Assembly: GCA_037893245.1 (NCBI GenBank)
Contig: JBAIAA010001144.1
Coordinates: forward strand, 1-64,000
DNA: 64,000 bases
Reading direction: 5' to 3'
Origin: Crossaster papposus
Taxonomy: Eukaryota > Echinodermata > Asteroidea > Velatida > Solasteridae
In this document: positions 33,433 through 47,324 of the stretch, piece after piece
How the letters are laid out: each line of letters starts with the position of its first letter
Numbering within the stretch: the first letter of the stretch is position 1
Notes under the pieces: generated by a model
Told to the model about the DNA's origin: nothing
The model's input: the letters and a program-made list of their open reading frames with translations, nothing else
The model's database searches: none
Made by a program: the position numbers and the translations under genes

Positions 33433-35163
33433 CTAGCAGGATGCCGCGCTTCGCGCGGCACCTGCTAGCTGGGTGAAATCGTAACTTATAGATACACCTT
33501 GTTGACGTCTTAAAAACATAATGGATTGTATGACAAACAAATCGCGAAACTTAGCGAGTAGAGTACCAGCTAGAAAGTATTTCGAGCGCACGAAATTATT
33601 TCGAGCTCACGAACAGATATTCTTGGAGCGCACGAAGTCATTTCGTGGCCACGACAACATTTCGAGCTCACGAAATAAGTTATTTTGAGTGCACGAAATA
33701 AAATACTCAAATTATTTCGTAACGGTGATTTGTATTCGTCATATGTCCCTTTAGGGGCTCTGTAGAATACCATCGACTCTGAATAACAAACAATCTTTGT
33801 AAAAATACTTCCCGACTTCCGAACTAATAATACTCAATAGGCAGTTCATCTTTGCTTGCATGCTGCCTGCGTCTCGTGATTTTTTAACATGAATCGTACG
33901 GGAAACAATACGAACCACTTCGGGGTTTCTGATTTACGTCGTTACGATTGAAAAAACCAACAGACCGGCCGTCTGACAGTGCGCCCTCAACTGACGTAAG
34001 GCAGTCCCGTTTCTAAATTGAATATTCATATCCACGATAGGCCTTACAATTTCGCGACATTTTTCAACGATAAAAGTTAAAATTGAGGCAATAGCGATAC
34101 GTTTCGGAGTGTTTTTAGAGAGATAATGTTGTAATATTTAAGTATTGACAATGTGAAAGGAAGAAATTTTGCCAGAAGGCAACACGAAAGGAATAAATCA
34201 TTGTTTTTACGTTCCAAAACTGTGACTACAAAATGGTCGACGCGCAGGAATTCGGAGGCAAAGCCGAAGCCGAAACGTAGTCACGTTTCTAAATTGCATA
34301 TTCATATCCACCATCGCCATACAATTTCGCGACATTTTTGCACGATCAAAGTTGAAATTGAGGCAATAGCGATATGTTTCGGAGTGTTTTGAGACAGATA
34401 ATGTTGTAATATTTAAGTATCGACAATGTGAAGCAACGAAATTTGCCCAAAAGGCAACACGAAAGGAATAAATCATTTTTTAACGTTCCAAGCCTGTGAC
34501 TGCAATGTGGTCGACGCGCACGAAATTCAAAGCCGAAAACGAAGCTGGCGCTCAAACTCCGCAATAACCAATGGAGTATAAAGGTCAAATAACACGGGAC
34601 GGGCCGCCCAATCGCGAACAACAAACTCGGCACCAACTCGGCCACCGCGCAAGCAAGGCGGATACAATTAATTTGCGAAGGCTTCGCGTAACGCATGTAG
34701 CCGCCGCTTAATCGCAAATGGCCAACAATTCGGCAACCGAGTTACGGCAGTACGATTTCGGGAAGGCTTCGGCCCGAACTCCGGTCAAGGACAATGCAAA
34801 AATAACGCAATAGTTCGCGCAAAAAGGTCCGCAGACATCGACAGGCAATCGAAAAGCGATTACGCGTTTATCGGTAACGTCCGTTTCTTTTAAATCTCAC
34901 CACGGACGAATACGATTTTTTTTAAATCTTATTCCCCGGGGGATTCCCCGGGGGATTCCCCGTCGCGAACGGTCCGGCACCCCGCCGCACCGACGCCGGC
35001 GGCACACGCGCGCGGCGACAAGTCGCCCGACCAAAAGCCAACATGGCGCCAACCACGCGCCAAGATGGCGCGGCCCTGTGTTTCCAAGATGGCGGCGCCC
35101 TGCGTTCCAAGATGGCGGCGCCCAGGGACAAGATGGCGCATTTGTCATCTTTTATAGTATAGA
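33433..35163 (-). mobile_element. Helitron unit 11 (1731 bp class)
   Basis: 1731 bp. By eye, identical to units 10 and 12. Confidence 0.92.
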
Positions 35164-36894
35164 CTAGCAGGATGCCGCGCTTCGCGCGGCACCTGCTAGC
35201 TGGGTGAAATCGTAACTTATAGATACACCTTGTTGACGTCTTAAAAACATAATGGATTGTATGACAAACAAATCGCGAAACTTAGCGAGTAGAGTACCAG
35301 CTAGAAAGTATTTCGAGCGCACGAAATTATTTCGAGCTCACGAACAGATATTCTTGGAGCGCACGAAGTCATTTCGTGGCCACGACAACATTTCGAGCTC
35401 ACGAAATAAGTTATTTTGAGTGCACGAAATAAAATACTCAAATTATTTCGTAACGGTGATTTGTATTCGTCATATGTCCCTTTAGGGGCTCTGTAGAATA
35501 CCATCGACTCTGAATAACAAACAATCTTTGTAAAAATACTTCCCGACTTCCGAACTAATAATACTCAATAGGCAGTTCATCTTTGCTTGCATGCTGCCTG
35601 CGTCTCGTGATTTTTTAACATGAATCGTACGGGAAACAATACGAACCACTTCGGGGTTTCTGATTTACGTCGTTACGATTGAAAAAACCAACAGACCGGC
35701 CGTCTGACAGTGCGCCCTCAACTGACGTAAGGCAGTCCCGTTTCTAAATTGAATATTCATATCCACGATAGGCCTTACAATTTCGCGACATTTTTCAACG
35801 ATAAAAGTTAAAATTGAGGCAATAGCGATACGTTTCGGAGTGTTTTTAGAGAGATAATGTTGTAATATTTAAGTATTGACAATGTGAAAGGAAGAAATTT
35901 TGCCAGAAGGCAACACGAAAGGAATAAATCATTGTTTTTACGTTCCAAAACTGTGACTACAAAATGGTCGACGCGCAGGAATTCGGAGGCAAAGCCGAAG
36001 CCGAAACGTAGTCACGTTTCTAAATTGCATATTCATATCCACCATCGCCATACAATTTCGCGACATTTTTGCACGATCAAAGTTGAAATTGAGGCAATAG
36101 CGATATGTTTCGGAGTGTTTTGAGACAGATAATGTTGTAATATTTAAGTATCGACAATGTGAAGCAACGAAATTTGCCCAAAAGGCAACACGAAAGGAAT
36201 AAATCATTTTTTAACGTTCCAAGCCTGTGACTGCAATGTGGTCGACGCGCACGAAATTCAAAGCCGAAAACGAAGCTGGCGCTCAAACTCCGCAATAACC
36301 AATGGAGTATAAAGGTCAAATAACACGGGACGGGCCGCCCAATCGCGAACAACAAACTCGGCACCAACTCGGCCACCGCGCAAGCAAGGCGGATACAATT
36401 AATTTGCGAAGGCTTCGCGTAACGCATGTAGCCGCCGCTTAATCGCAAATGGCCAACAATTCGGCAACCGAGTTACGGCAGTACGATTTCGGGAAGGCTT
36501 CGGCCCGAACTCCGGTCAAGGACAATGCAAAAATAACGCAATAGTTCGCGCAAAAAGGTCCGCAGACATCGACAGGCAATCGAAAAGCGATTACGCGTTT
36601 ATCGGTAACGTCCGTTTCTTTTAAATCTCACCACGGACGAATACGATTTTTTTTAAATCTTATTCCCCGGGGGATTCCCCGGGGGATTCCCCGTCGCGAA
36701 CGGTCCGGCACCCCGCCGCACCGACGCCGGCGGCACACGCGCGCGGCGACAAGTCGCCCGACCAAAAGCCAACATGGCGCCAACCACGCGCCAAGATGGC
36801 GCGGCCCTGTGTTTCCAAGATGGCGGCGCCCTGCGTTCCAAGATGGCGGCGCCCAGGGACAAGATGGCGCATTTGTCATCTTTTATAGTATAGA
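35164..36894 (-). mobile_element. Helitron unit 12 (1731 bp class)
   Basis: 1731 bp. By eye, identical to units 10 and 11. Confidence 0.92.
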
Positions 36895-38626
36895 CTAGCA
36901 GGATGCCGCGCTTCGCGCGGCACCTGCTAGCTGGGTGAAATCGTAACTTATAGATACACCTTGTTGACGTCTTAAAAACACAATGGATTGTATGACAAAC
37001 AAATCGCGAAACTTAACGAGTAGAGTACCAGCTAGAAAGTATTTCGAGCGCACGAAATTATTTCGAGCTCACGAACAGATATTCTTGGAGCGCACGAAGT
37101 CATTTCGTGGCCACGACAACATTTCGAGCTCACGAAATAAGTTATTTTGAGTGCACGAAATAAAATACTCAAATTATTTCGTAACGGTGATTTGTATTCG
37201 TCATATGTCCCTTTAGGGGCTCCGTAGAATACCATCGACTCTGAATAACAAACAATCTTTGTAAAAATACTTCCCGACTTCCGAACTAATAATACTCAAT
37301 AGGCAGTTCATCTTTGCTTGCATGCTGCCTGCGTCTCGTGATTTTTTAACATGAATCGTACGGGAAACAATACGAACCACTTCGGGGTTTCTGATTTACG
37401 TCGTTACGATTGAAAAAAACCAACAGACCGGCCGTCTGACAGTGCGCCCTCAACTGACGTAAGGCAGTCCCGTTTCTAAATTGAATATTCATATCCACGA
37501 TAGGCCTTACAATTTCGCGACATTTTTCAACGATAAAAGTTAAAATTGAGGCAATAGCGATACGTTTCGGAGTGTTTTTAGAGAGATAATGTTGTAATAT
37601 TTAAGTATTGACAATGTGAAAGGAAGAAATTTTGCCAGAAGGCAACACGAAAGGAATAAATCATTGTTTTTACGTTCCAAAACTGTGACTACAAAATGGT
37701 CGACGCGCAGGAATTCGGAGGCAAAGCCGAAGCCGAAACGTAGTCACGTTTCTAAATTGCATATTCATATCCACCATCGCCATACAATTTCGCGACATTT
37801 TTGCACGATCAAAGTTGAAATTGAGGCAATAGCGATATGTTTCGGAGTGTTTTGAGACAGATAATGTTGTAATATTTAAGTATCGACAATGTGAAGCAAC
37901 GAAATTTGCCCAAAAGGCAACACGAAAGGAATAAATCATTTTTTAACGTTCCAAGCCTGTGACTGCAATGTGGTCGACGCGCACGAAATTCAAAGCCGAA
38001 AACGAAGCTGGCGCTCAAACTCCGCAATAACCAATGGAGTATAAAGGTCAAATAACACGGGACGGGCCGCCCAATCGCGAACAACAAACTCGGCACCAAC
38101 TCGGCCACCGCGCAAGCAAGGCGGATACAATTAATTTGCGAAGGCTTCGCGTAACGCATGTAGCCGCCGCTTAATCGCAAACGGCCAACAATTCGGCAAC
38201 CGAGTTACGGCAGTACGATTTCGGGAAGGCTTCGGCCCGAACTCCGGTCAAGGACAATGCAAAAATAACGCAATAGTTCGCGCAAAAAGGCCCGCAGACA
38301 TCGACAGGCAATCGAAAAGCGATTACGCGTTTATCGGTAACGTCCGTTTCTTTTAAATCTCACCACGGACGAATACGATTTTTTTAAAATCTTATTCCCC
38401 GGGGGATTCCCCGGGGGATTCCCCGTCGCGAACGGTCCGGCACCCCGCCGCACCGACGCCGGCGGCACACGCGCGCGGCGACAAGTCGCCCGACCAAAAG
38501 CCAACATGGCGCCAACCACGCGCCAAGATGGCGCGGCCCTGTGTTTCCAAGATGGCGGCGCCCTGCGTTCCAAGATGGCGGCGCCCAGGGACAAGATGGC
38601 GCATTTGTCATCTTTTATAGTATAGA
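36895..38626 (-). mobile_element. Helitron unit 13 (1732 bp)
   Basis: Same class as units 9-12, with scattered differences, such as AACTTAACGAG, CGCAAACGGCC and one extra A in the GAAAAAAACC run. Confidence 0.92.
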
Positions 38627-40994
38627 CTAGCAGGATGCCGCGCTTCGCGCGGCACCTGCTAGCTGGGAGAAATCGTAACTTATAGATACACCTTGTTGAC
38701 GTCTTAAAAACATAATGGATTGTATTCTCACGGTCGGAGGCTGTTCCACCTATTGCACACGCCGTCGGGCAAAGGGGTAGCCCTCCATTCAATTTGTACA
38801 GGGAATTACGTGTTTTCCATATTTTTTTACAGCAATAAAAACATGCATACTTTCTTTTCCGGTGTATCGTGTGAGATTTTGTTACTTCATAAAACAATGA
38901 AATTTGGAAATATTTCGGTGTAGTGTTTAATAGATATTAGACAATAATTAATTATTTAGATTTTTTTCACATAGACCACAACGCTATTTATTGCTATTCA
39001 TTCCCCTTTGAGTCCAGAGGGGGTGATAACTAACAGCCACCACTGACCAATCAGAGACAAGAAACAGGGCCCGGTGACGTCATGCCGACCGCGAGAATGA
39101 CAAACAAATCGCGAAACTTAGCGAGTAGAGTACCAGCTAGAAAGTATTTCGAGCGCACGAAATTATTTCGAGCTCACGAACAGATATTCTTGGAGCGCAC
39201 GAAGTCATTTCGTGGCCACGAAAACATTTCGAGCTCATGAAATAAGTTATTTTGAGTGCACGAAATAAAATACTCAAATTATTTCGTAACGGTGATTTGT
39301 ATTCGTCATACGTCCCTTAATTTAGGGGCTCCGTAGAATACCATCGACTCTGAATAACAAACAATCTTTGTAAAAATACTTCCCGACTTTCGAACTTATA
39401 ATACTCAATAGGCAGTCCATCTTCGCTTGCATGCCTGCGTCTCGTGATTTTTTAACATGAATCGTACGGGAAACAATACAAACCACTTCGGGATTTCTGA
39501 TTTACGTCGTCACGATTGAAAAAACCAACAGACCGGCCGTATGACAGTGCGCCCTCAACTGACGTAAGGCAGTCACGTTTCTAAATTGAATATTCATATC
39601 CACGATAGGCCATACAATTTCGCGACATTTTTCCACGATAAAAGTTAAAATTGAGGCAATAGCGATATGTTTCGGAGTGTTTTTAGAGAGATAATGTTGT
39701 AATATTTAAGTATTGACAATGTGAAAGGAAGAAATTTTCCCAGAAGGCAACACGAAAGGAATAAATCATTGTTTTTACGTTCCAAAACTGTGACTACAAA
39801 ATGGTCGACACGCAGGAATTCGGAGGCAAAGCCGAAGCCGAAACGTAGTCACGTTTCTAAATTGCATATTCATATCCACCATCGCGATACAATTTCGCGA
39901 CATTTTACCACGATAAAAGTTAAAATTGAGGCAATAGCGATATGTTTCGGAGTGTTTTTAGAGAGATAATGTTGTAATATTTAAGTATTGACAATGTGAA
40001 AGGAAGAAATTTTCCCAGAAGGCAACACGAAAGGAATAAATCATTGTTTTTACGTTCCAAAACTGTGACTACAAAATGGTCGACACGCAGGAATTCGGAG
40101 GCAAAGCCGAAGCCGAAACGTAGTCACGTTTCTAAATTGCATATTCATATCCACCATCGCCATACAATTTCGCGACATTTTTGCACGATCAAAGTTGAAA
40201 TTGAGGCAATAGCGATATGTTTCGGAGTGTTTTGAGACAGATAATGTTGTAATATTTAAGTATCGACAATGTGAAGCAACGAAATTTGCCCAAAACTCCA
40301 AAAGGCAACACGAAAGGAATAAATCATTTTTTAACGTTCCAAGCCTGTGACTGCAATGTGGCCGACGCGCACGAAATTCAAAGCCGAAAATGAAGCTGGC
40401 GCTCAAACTCCGCAATAACCAATGGAGTATAAAGGTCAAATAACACGGGACCAATCGCGAACAACAAACTCGGCACCAACTCGGCCACCGCGCGAGCAAG
40501 GCGGGTACAATCAATTTGCGAAGGCTTCGCGTAACGCATGCAGCCGCCGCTCAATCGCAAACGGCCAACAATTCGGCAACCGAGTTACGGTAGTACGATT
40601 TCGGGAAGGCTTCGGCCCGAACTCCGGGCAAGGACAATGCAAAAATAACGCAATAGTTCACGCAAAAAGGCCCGCAGACATCGACAGGCAATCGAAAAGC
40701 GATTACGCGTTTATCGGTAACGTCCGTTTCTTTTAAATCTCACCACGGACGAATACGATTTTTTTCCCCAGGGGATTCCCCGGGGGATTCCCCGTCGCGA
40801 ACGGTCCGGCACCCCGCCGCACCGACGCCGGCGGCACACGCGCGCGGCGAGGAGTCGCCCGACCAAAAGCCAACATGGCGCCAACCACGCGCCAAGATGG
40901 CGCGGCCCTGTGTTCCAAGATGGCGGCGCCCTGCGTTCCAAGATGGCGGCGCCCAGGGACAAGATGGCGCATTTGTCATCTTTTATAGTATATA
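38627..40994 (-). mobile_element. Helitron unit 14, expanded and interrupted
   Basis: 2368 bp. It carries a 371 bp TIR insertion near its 3' end and an additional copy of the ~275-280 bp internal duplication (starts near 39560, 39841 and 40116). Confidence 0.9.
38726..39096. mobile_element. 371 bp TIR insertion inside Helitron unit 14
   Basis: The ends are TCTCACGGTCGG and, inverted, TCTCGCGGTCGG, with AT on both sides. Every other unit reads GGATTGTATGACAAAC at this point, so the insertion is exactly bounded by comparison. The interior is noncoding. Confidence 0.85.
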
Positions 40995-42731
40995 CTAGCA
41001 GGATGCCGCGCTTCGCGCGGCACCTGCTAGCTGGGTGAAATCGTAACTTATAGATACACCTTGTTGACGTCTTAAAAACACAATGGATTGTATGACAAAC
41101 AAATCGCGAAACTTAGCGAGTAGAGTACCAGCTAGAAAGTATTTCGAGCGCACGAAATTATTTCGAGCTCACGAACAGATATTCTTGGAGCGCACGAAGT
41201 CATTTCGTGGCCACGACAACATTTCGAGCTCACGAAATAAGTTATTTTGAGTGCACGAAATAAAATACTCAAATTATTTCGTAACGGTGATTTGTATTCG
41301 TCATATGTCCCTTTAGGGGCTCCGTAGAATACCATCGACTCTGAATAACAAACAATCTTTGTAAAAATACTTCCCGACTTCCGAACTAATAATACTCAAT
41401 AGGCAGTTCATCTTTGCTTGCATGCTGCCTGCGTCTCGTGATTTTTTAACATGAATCGTACGGGAAACAATACGAACCACTTCGGGGTTTCTGATTTACG
41501 TCGTTACGATTGAAAAAAAACAACAGACCGGCCGTCTGACAGTGCGCCCTCAACTGACGTAAGGCAGTCCCGTTTCTAAATTGAATATTCATATCCACGA
41601 TAGGCCTTACAATTTCGCGACATTTTTCAACGATAAAAGTTAAAATTGAGGCAATAGCGATACGTTTCGGAGTGTTTTTAGAGAGATAATGTTGTAATAT
41701 TTAAGTATTGACAATGTGAAAGGAAGAAATTTTGCCAGAAGGCAACACGAAAGGAATAAATCATTGTTTTTACGTTCCAAAACTGTGACTACAAAATGGT
41801 CGACGCGCAGGAATTCGGAGGCAAAGCCGAAGCCGAAACGTAGTCACGTTTCTAAATTGCATATTCATATCCACCATCGCCATACAATTTCGCGACATTT
41901 TTGCACGATCAAAGTTGAAATTGAGGCAATAGCGATATGTTTCGGAGTGTTTTGAGACAGATAATGTTGTAATATTTAAGTATCGACAATGTGAAGCAAC
42001 GAAATTTGCCCAAAAGGCAACACGAAAGGAATAAATCATTTTTTAACGTTCCAAGCCTGTGCCTGCAATGTGGTCGACGCGCACGAAATTCAAAGCCGAA
42101 AACGAAGCTGGCGCTCAAACTTCGCAATAACCAATGGAGTATAAAGGTCAAATAACACGGGACGGGCCGCCCAATCGCGAACAACAAACTCGGCACCAAC
42201 TCGGCCACCGCGCAAGCAAGGCGGATACAATTAATTTGCGAAGGCTTCGCGTAACGCATGTAGCCGCCGCTTAATCGCAAACGGCCAACAATTCGGCAAC
42301 CGAGTTACGGCAGTACGATTTCGGGAAGGCTTCGGCCCGAACTCCGGTCAAGGACAATGCAAAAATAACGCAATAGTTCGCGCAAAAAGGCCCGCAGACA
42401 TCGACAGGCAATCGAAAAGCGATTACGCGTTTATCGGTAACGTCGGTTTCTTTTAAATCTCACCACGGACGAATACGATTTTTTTAAAATCTTATTCCCC
42501 GGGGGATTCCCCGGGGGATTCCCCGTCGCGAACGGTCCGGCACCCCGCCGCACCGACGCCGGCGGCACACGTGCGCGGCGACAAGTCGCCCGACCAAAAG
42601 CCAAGATGGCGCCAACCACGCGCCAAGATGGCGCGGCCCTGCGTTTCCAAGATGGCGCGGCCCTGCGTTCCAAGATGGCGGCGCCCAGGGACAAGATGGC
42701 GAATTTAACATCTTTTATAGTATAGATAAGA
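40995..42731 (-). mobile_element. Helitron unit 15 (1737 bp)
   Basis: 1.73 kb class. The 5' boundary carries the longer TCTTATCTATAC start, as in unit 2. Confidence 0.92.
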
Positions 42732-44463
42732 CTAGCAGGATGCCGCGCTTCGCGCGGCACCTGCTAGCTGGGTGAAATCGTAACTTATAGATACACCTTG
42801 TTGACGTCTTAAAAACACAATGGATTGTATGACAAACAAATCGCGAAACTTAGCGAGTAGAGTACCAGCTAGAAAGTATTTCGAGCGCACGAAATTATTT
42901 CGAGCTCACGAACAGATATTCTTGGAGCGCACGAAGTCATTTCGTGGCCACGACAACATTTCGAGCTCACGAAATAAGTTATTTTGAGTGCACGAAATAA
43001 AATACTCAAATTATTTCGTAACGGTGATTTGTATTCGTCATATGTCCCTTTAGGGGCTCCGTAGAATACCATCGACTCTGAATAACAAACAATCTTTGTA
43101 AAAATACTTCCCGACTTCCGAACTAATAATACTCAATAGGCAGTTCATCTTTGCTTGCATGCTGCCTGCGTCTCGTGATTTTTTAACATGAATCGTACGG
43201 GAAACAATACGAACCACTTCGGGGTTTCTGATTTACGTCGTTACGATTGAAAAAAACCAACAGACCGGCCGTCTGACAGTGCGCCCTCAACTGACGTAAG
43301 GCAGTCCCGTTTCTAAATTGAATATTCATATCCACGATAGGCCTTACAATTTCGCGACATTTTTCAACGATAAAAGTTAAAATTGAGGCAATAGCGATAC
43401 GTTTCGGAGTGTTTTTAGAGAGATAATGTTGTAATATTTAAGTATTGACAATGTGAAAGGAAGAAATTTTGCCAGAAGGCAACACGAAAGGAATAAATCA
43501 TTGTTTTTACGTTCCAAAACTGTGACTACAAAATGGTCGACGCGCAGGAATTCGGAGGCAAAGCCGAAGCCGAAACGTAGTCACGTTTCTAAATTGCATA
43601 TTCATATCCACCATCGCCATACAATTTCGCGACATTTTTGCACGATCAAAGTTGAAATTGAGGCAATAGCGATATGTTTCGGAGTGTTTTGAGACAGATA
43701 ATGTTGTAATATTTAAGTATCGGCAATGTGAAGCAACGAAATTTGCCCAAAAGGCAACACGAAAGGAATAAATAATTTTTTAACGTTCCAAGCCTGTGAC
43801 TGCAATGTGGTCGACGCGCACAAAATTCAAAGCCGAAAACGAAGCTGGCGCTCAAACTCCGCAATAACCAATGGAGTATAAAGGTCAAATAACACGGGAC
43901 GGGCCGCCCAATCGCGAACAACAAACTCGGCACCAACTCGGCCACCGCGCAAGCAAGGCGGATACAATTAATTTGCGAAGGCTTCGCGTAACGCATGTAG
44001 CCGCCGCTTAATCGCAAACGGCCAACAATTCGGCAACCGAGTTACGGCAGTACGATTTCGGGAAGGCTTCGGCCCGAACTCCGGTCAAGGACAATGCAAA
44101 AATAACGCAATAGTTCGCGCAAAAAGGCCCGCAGACATCGACAGGCAATCGAAAAGCGATTACGCGTTTATCGGTAACGTCCGTTTCTTTTAAATCTCAC
44201 CACGGACGAATACGATTTTTTTTAAATCTTATTCCCCGGGGGATTCCCCGGGGGATTCCCCGTCGCGAACGGTCCGGCACCCCGCCGCACCGACGCCGGC
44301 GGCACACGTGCGCGGCGACAAGTCGCCCGACCAAAAGCCAACATGGCGCCAACCACGCGCCAAGATGGCGCGGCCCTGTGTTTCCAAGATGGCGCGGCCC
44401 TGCGTTCCAAGATGGCGGCGCCCAGGGACAAGATGGCGAATTTAACATCTTTTATAGTATAGA
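42732..44463 (-). mobile_element. Helitron unit 16 (1732 bp)
   Basis: 1.73 kb class with the internal ~281 bp duplication; both ends standard. Confidence 0.92.
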
Positions 44464-45898
44464 CTAGCAGGATGCCGCGCTTCGCGCGGCACCTGCTAGC
44501 TGGGTGAAATCGTAACTTATAGATACACCTTGTTGACGTCTTAAAAACATAATGGATTGTATGACAAACAAATCGCGAAACTTAGCGAGTAGAGTACCAG
44601 CTAGAAAGTATTTCGAGCGCACGAAATTATTTCGAGCTCACGAACAGATATTCTTGGAGCGCAAGAAGTCATTTCGTGGCCACGACAACATTTCGAGCTC
44701 ACGAAATAAGTTATTTTGAGTGCACGAAACAAAATACTCAAATTATTTCGTAACGGTGATTTTTATTCGTCATATGTCCCTTTAGGGGCTCCGTAGAATA
44801 CCATCGAGTCTGAATAACAAACAATCTTTGTAAAAATACTTCCCGACTTTCGAACTAATAATACTCAATAGGCAGTCCATCTTCGCTTGCATGCTGCCTG
44901 CGTCTCGTTATTTTTTAACAGGAATCGTACGGGAAACAATACGAACCACTTCGGGATTTCTGAGTTTACATCATCGTGAAAATCCTGATTAAAAAACCCA
45001 ACAGGCCGGCCATCTGACAGTGCGCCCTCAACTGACGTAATGCAGTCACGTTTCTAATTTGCATATTCATATCCACCATCGCCCTACAATTTCGCGACAT
45101 TTTTGCGGGATCAAAGTTGAAATTGAGGCAATAGCGATATGTTTCGGAGTGTTTTTAGACACATAATGTTGTAATATTTAAGTATCGACAATGTGAAGTA
45201 AAGAAATTTGCCCAAAAGGCAACACGAAAGGAATAAATCATTTTTTAACGTTCCCAACCTGTGACTGAAACGTGGTAGACGCGCACGAATTCGAAGCCGG
45301 CGCTCAACTGGTATTATTTTTACTCCGCAATAACCAAGGAAGTATAAATCGGGGCACCAGCTCAAATAACACGTGACGGGGCCGCCCAATCGCGAAAAAA
45401 CAAACTCGGCACCAACTCGGCCACCGCGCAAGCAAGGCGGATACAATCAATTTGCGAAGGCTTCGCGTAACGCATGTAGCCGCCGCTTAATCGCAAACAG
45501 CCAACAATTCGGTAACCGAGTTACGGTAGTACGATTTCGGGAAGGCTTCGGCCCGAACTCCGGGCAAGGACAATGCAAAAATAACGCAATAGTTCACGCA
45601 AAAAGGCCCACAGACATCGACAGGCAATCGAAAAGCGATTACGCGTTTATCGGTAACGTCCGTTTCTTTTAAATCTCACTTCGGACGAATACGTAAATCT
45701 TATTCCCCGGGGGATTCCCCGTCGCGAACGATCCGGCACCCCGCCGCACCGACGCCGGCGGCACGCACGCGCGGCGAGGAGTCGCCCGACCAAAAGCCAA
45801 CATGGCGCCAACCACGCGCCAAGATGGCGCGGCCCTGCGTTCCAAGATGGCGGCGCCCAGGGACAAGATGGCGAATTTAACATCTTTTATAGTATAGA
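44464..45898 (-). mobile_element. Helitron unit 17
   Basis: 1435 bp short class, most like unit 2's second half and unit 6. Confidence 0.92.
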
Positions 45899-47324
45899 CT
45901 AGCAGGATGCCGCGCTTCGCGCGGCACCTGCTAGCTGGGTGAAATCGTAACTTATAGATACACCTTGTTGACGTCTTAAAAACATAATGGATTGTATGAC
46001 AAACAAATCGCGAAACTTAGCGAGTAGAGTACCAGCTAGAAAGTATTTCGAGCGCACGAAATTATTTCGAGCTCACGAACAGATATTCTTGGAGCGCACG
46101 AAGTCATTTCGTGGCCACGACAACATTTCGAGCTCACGAAATAAGTTATTTTGAGTGCACGAAATAAAATACTCAAATTATTTCGTAACGGTGATTTGTA
46201 TTCGTCATATGTCCCTTTAGGGGCTCCGTAGAATACCATCGACTCTGAATAACAAACAATCTTTGTAAAAATACTTCCCGACTTCCGAACTAATAATACT
46301 CAATAGGCAGTTTATCTTTGCTTGCATGCTGCCTGCGTCTCGTGATTTTTTAACATGAATCGTACGGGAAACAATACGAACCACTTCGGGGTTTCTGATT
46401 TACGTCGTTACGATTGAAAAAAACCAACAGACCGGCCGTCTGACAGTGCGCCCTCAACTGACGTAAGGCAGTCCCGTTTCTAAATTGAATATTCATATCC
46501 ACGATAGGCCATACAATTTCGCGACAGTTTTGCACGATCAAAGTTGAAATTGAGGCAATAGCGATATGTTTCGGAGTGTTTTGAGACAGATAATGTTGTA
46601 ATATTTAAGTATCGACAATGTGAAGCAACGAAATTTGCCCAAAAGGCAACACGAAAGGAATAAATCATTTTTTAACGTTCCAAGCCTGTGACTGCAATGT
46701 GGTCGACGCGCACGAAATTCAAAGCCGAAAACGAAGCTGGCGCTCAAACTCCGCAATAACCAATGGAGTATAAAGGTCAAATAACACGGGACGGGCCGCC
46801 CAATCGCGAACAACAAACTCGGCACCAACTCGGCCACCGCGCAAGCAAGGCGGATACAATTAATTTGCGAAGGCTTCGCGTAACGCATGTAGCCGCCGCT
46901 TAATCGCAAACGGCCAACAATTCGGCAACCGAGTTACGGCAGTACGATTTCGGGAAGGCTTCGGCCCGAACTCCGGTCAAGGACAATGCAAAAATAACGC
47001 AATAGTTCGCGCAAAAAGGCCCGCAGACATCGACAGGCAATCGAAAAGCGATTACGCGTTTATCGGTAACGTCCGTTTCTTTTAAATCTCACTTTTAAAT
47101 CTTATTCCCCGGGGGATTCCCCGTCGCGAACGGTCCGGCACCCCGCCGCACCGACGCCGGCCGCACACGCGCGCGGCGACGAGTCGCCCGACCAAAAGCC
47201 AAGATGGCGCCAACCACGCGCCAAGATGGCGCGGCCCTGTGTTTCCAAGATGGCGCGGCCCTGCGTTCCAAGATGGCGGCGCCCAGGGACAAGATGGCGA
47301 ATTTAACATCTTTTATAGTATAGA
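45899..47324 (-). mobile_element. Helitron unit 18
   Basis: 1426 bp. The middle reads as a hybrid. It begins like the 1.73 kb class (TTCATATCCACGATAGGCC) and then continues as the second copy (GCACGATCAAAGTTG), as if the internal duplication had collapsed by recombination. Confidence 0.88.

Noticed and set aside
38331-38897. A 188 aa minus-strand frame at the end of unit 13
   Set aside because: It bridges a Helitron 5' region, a unit junction and the 371 bp insertion. The fusion is accidental.
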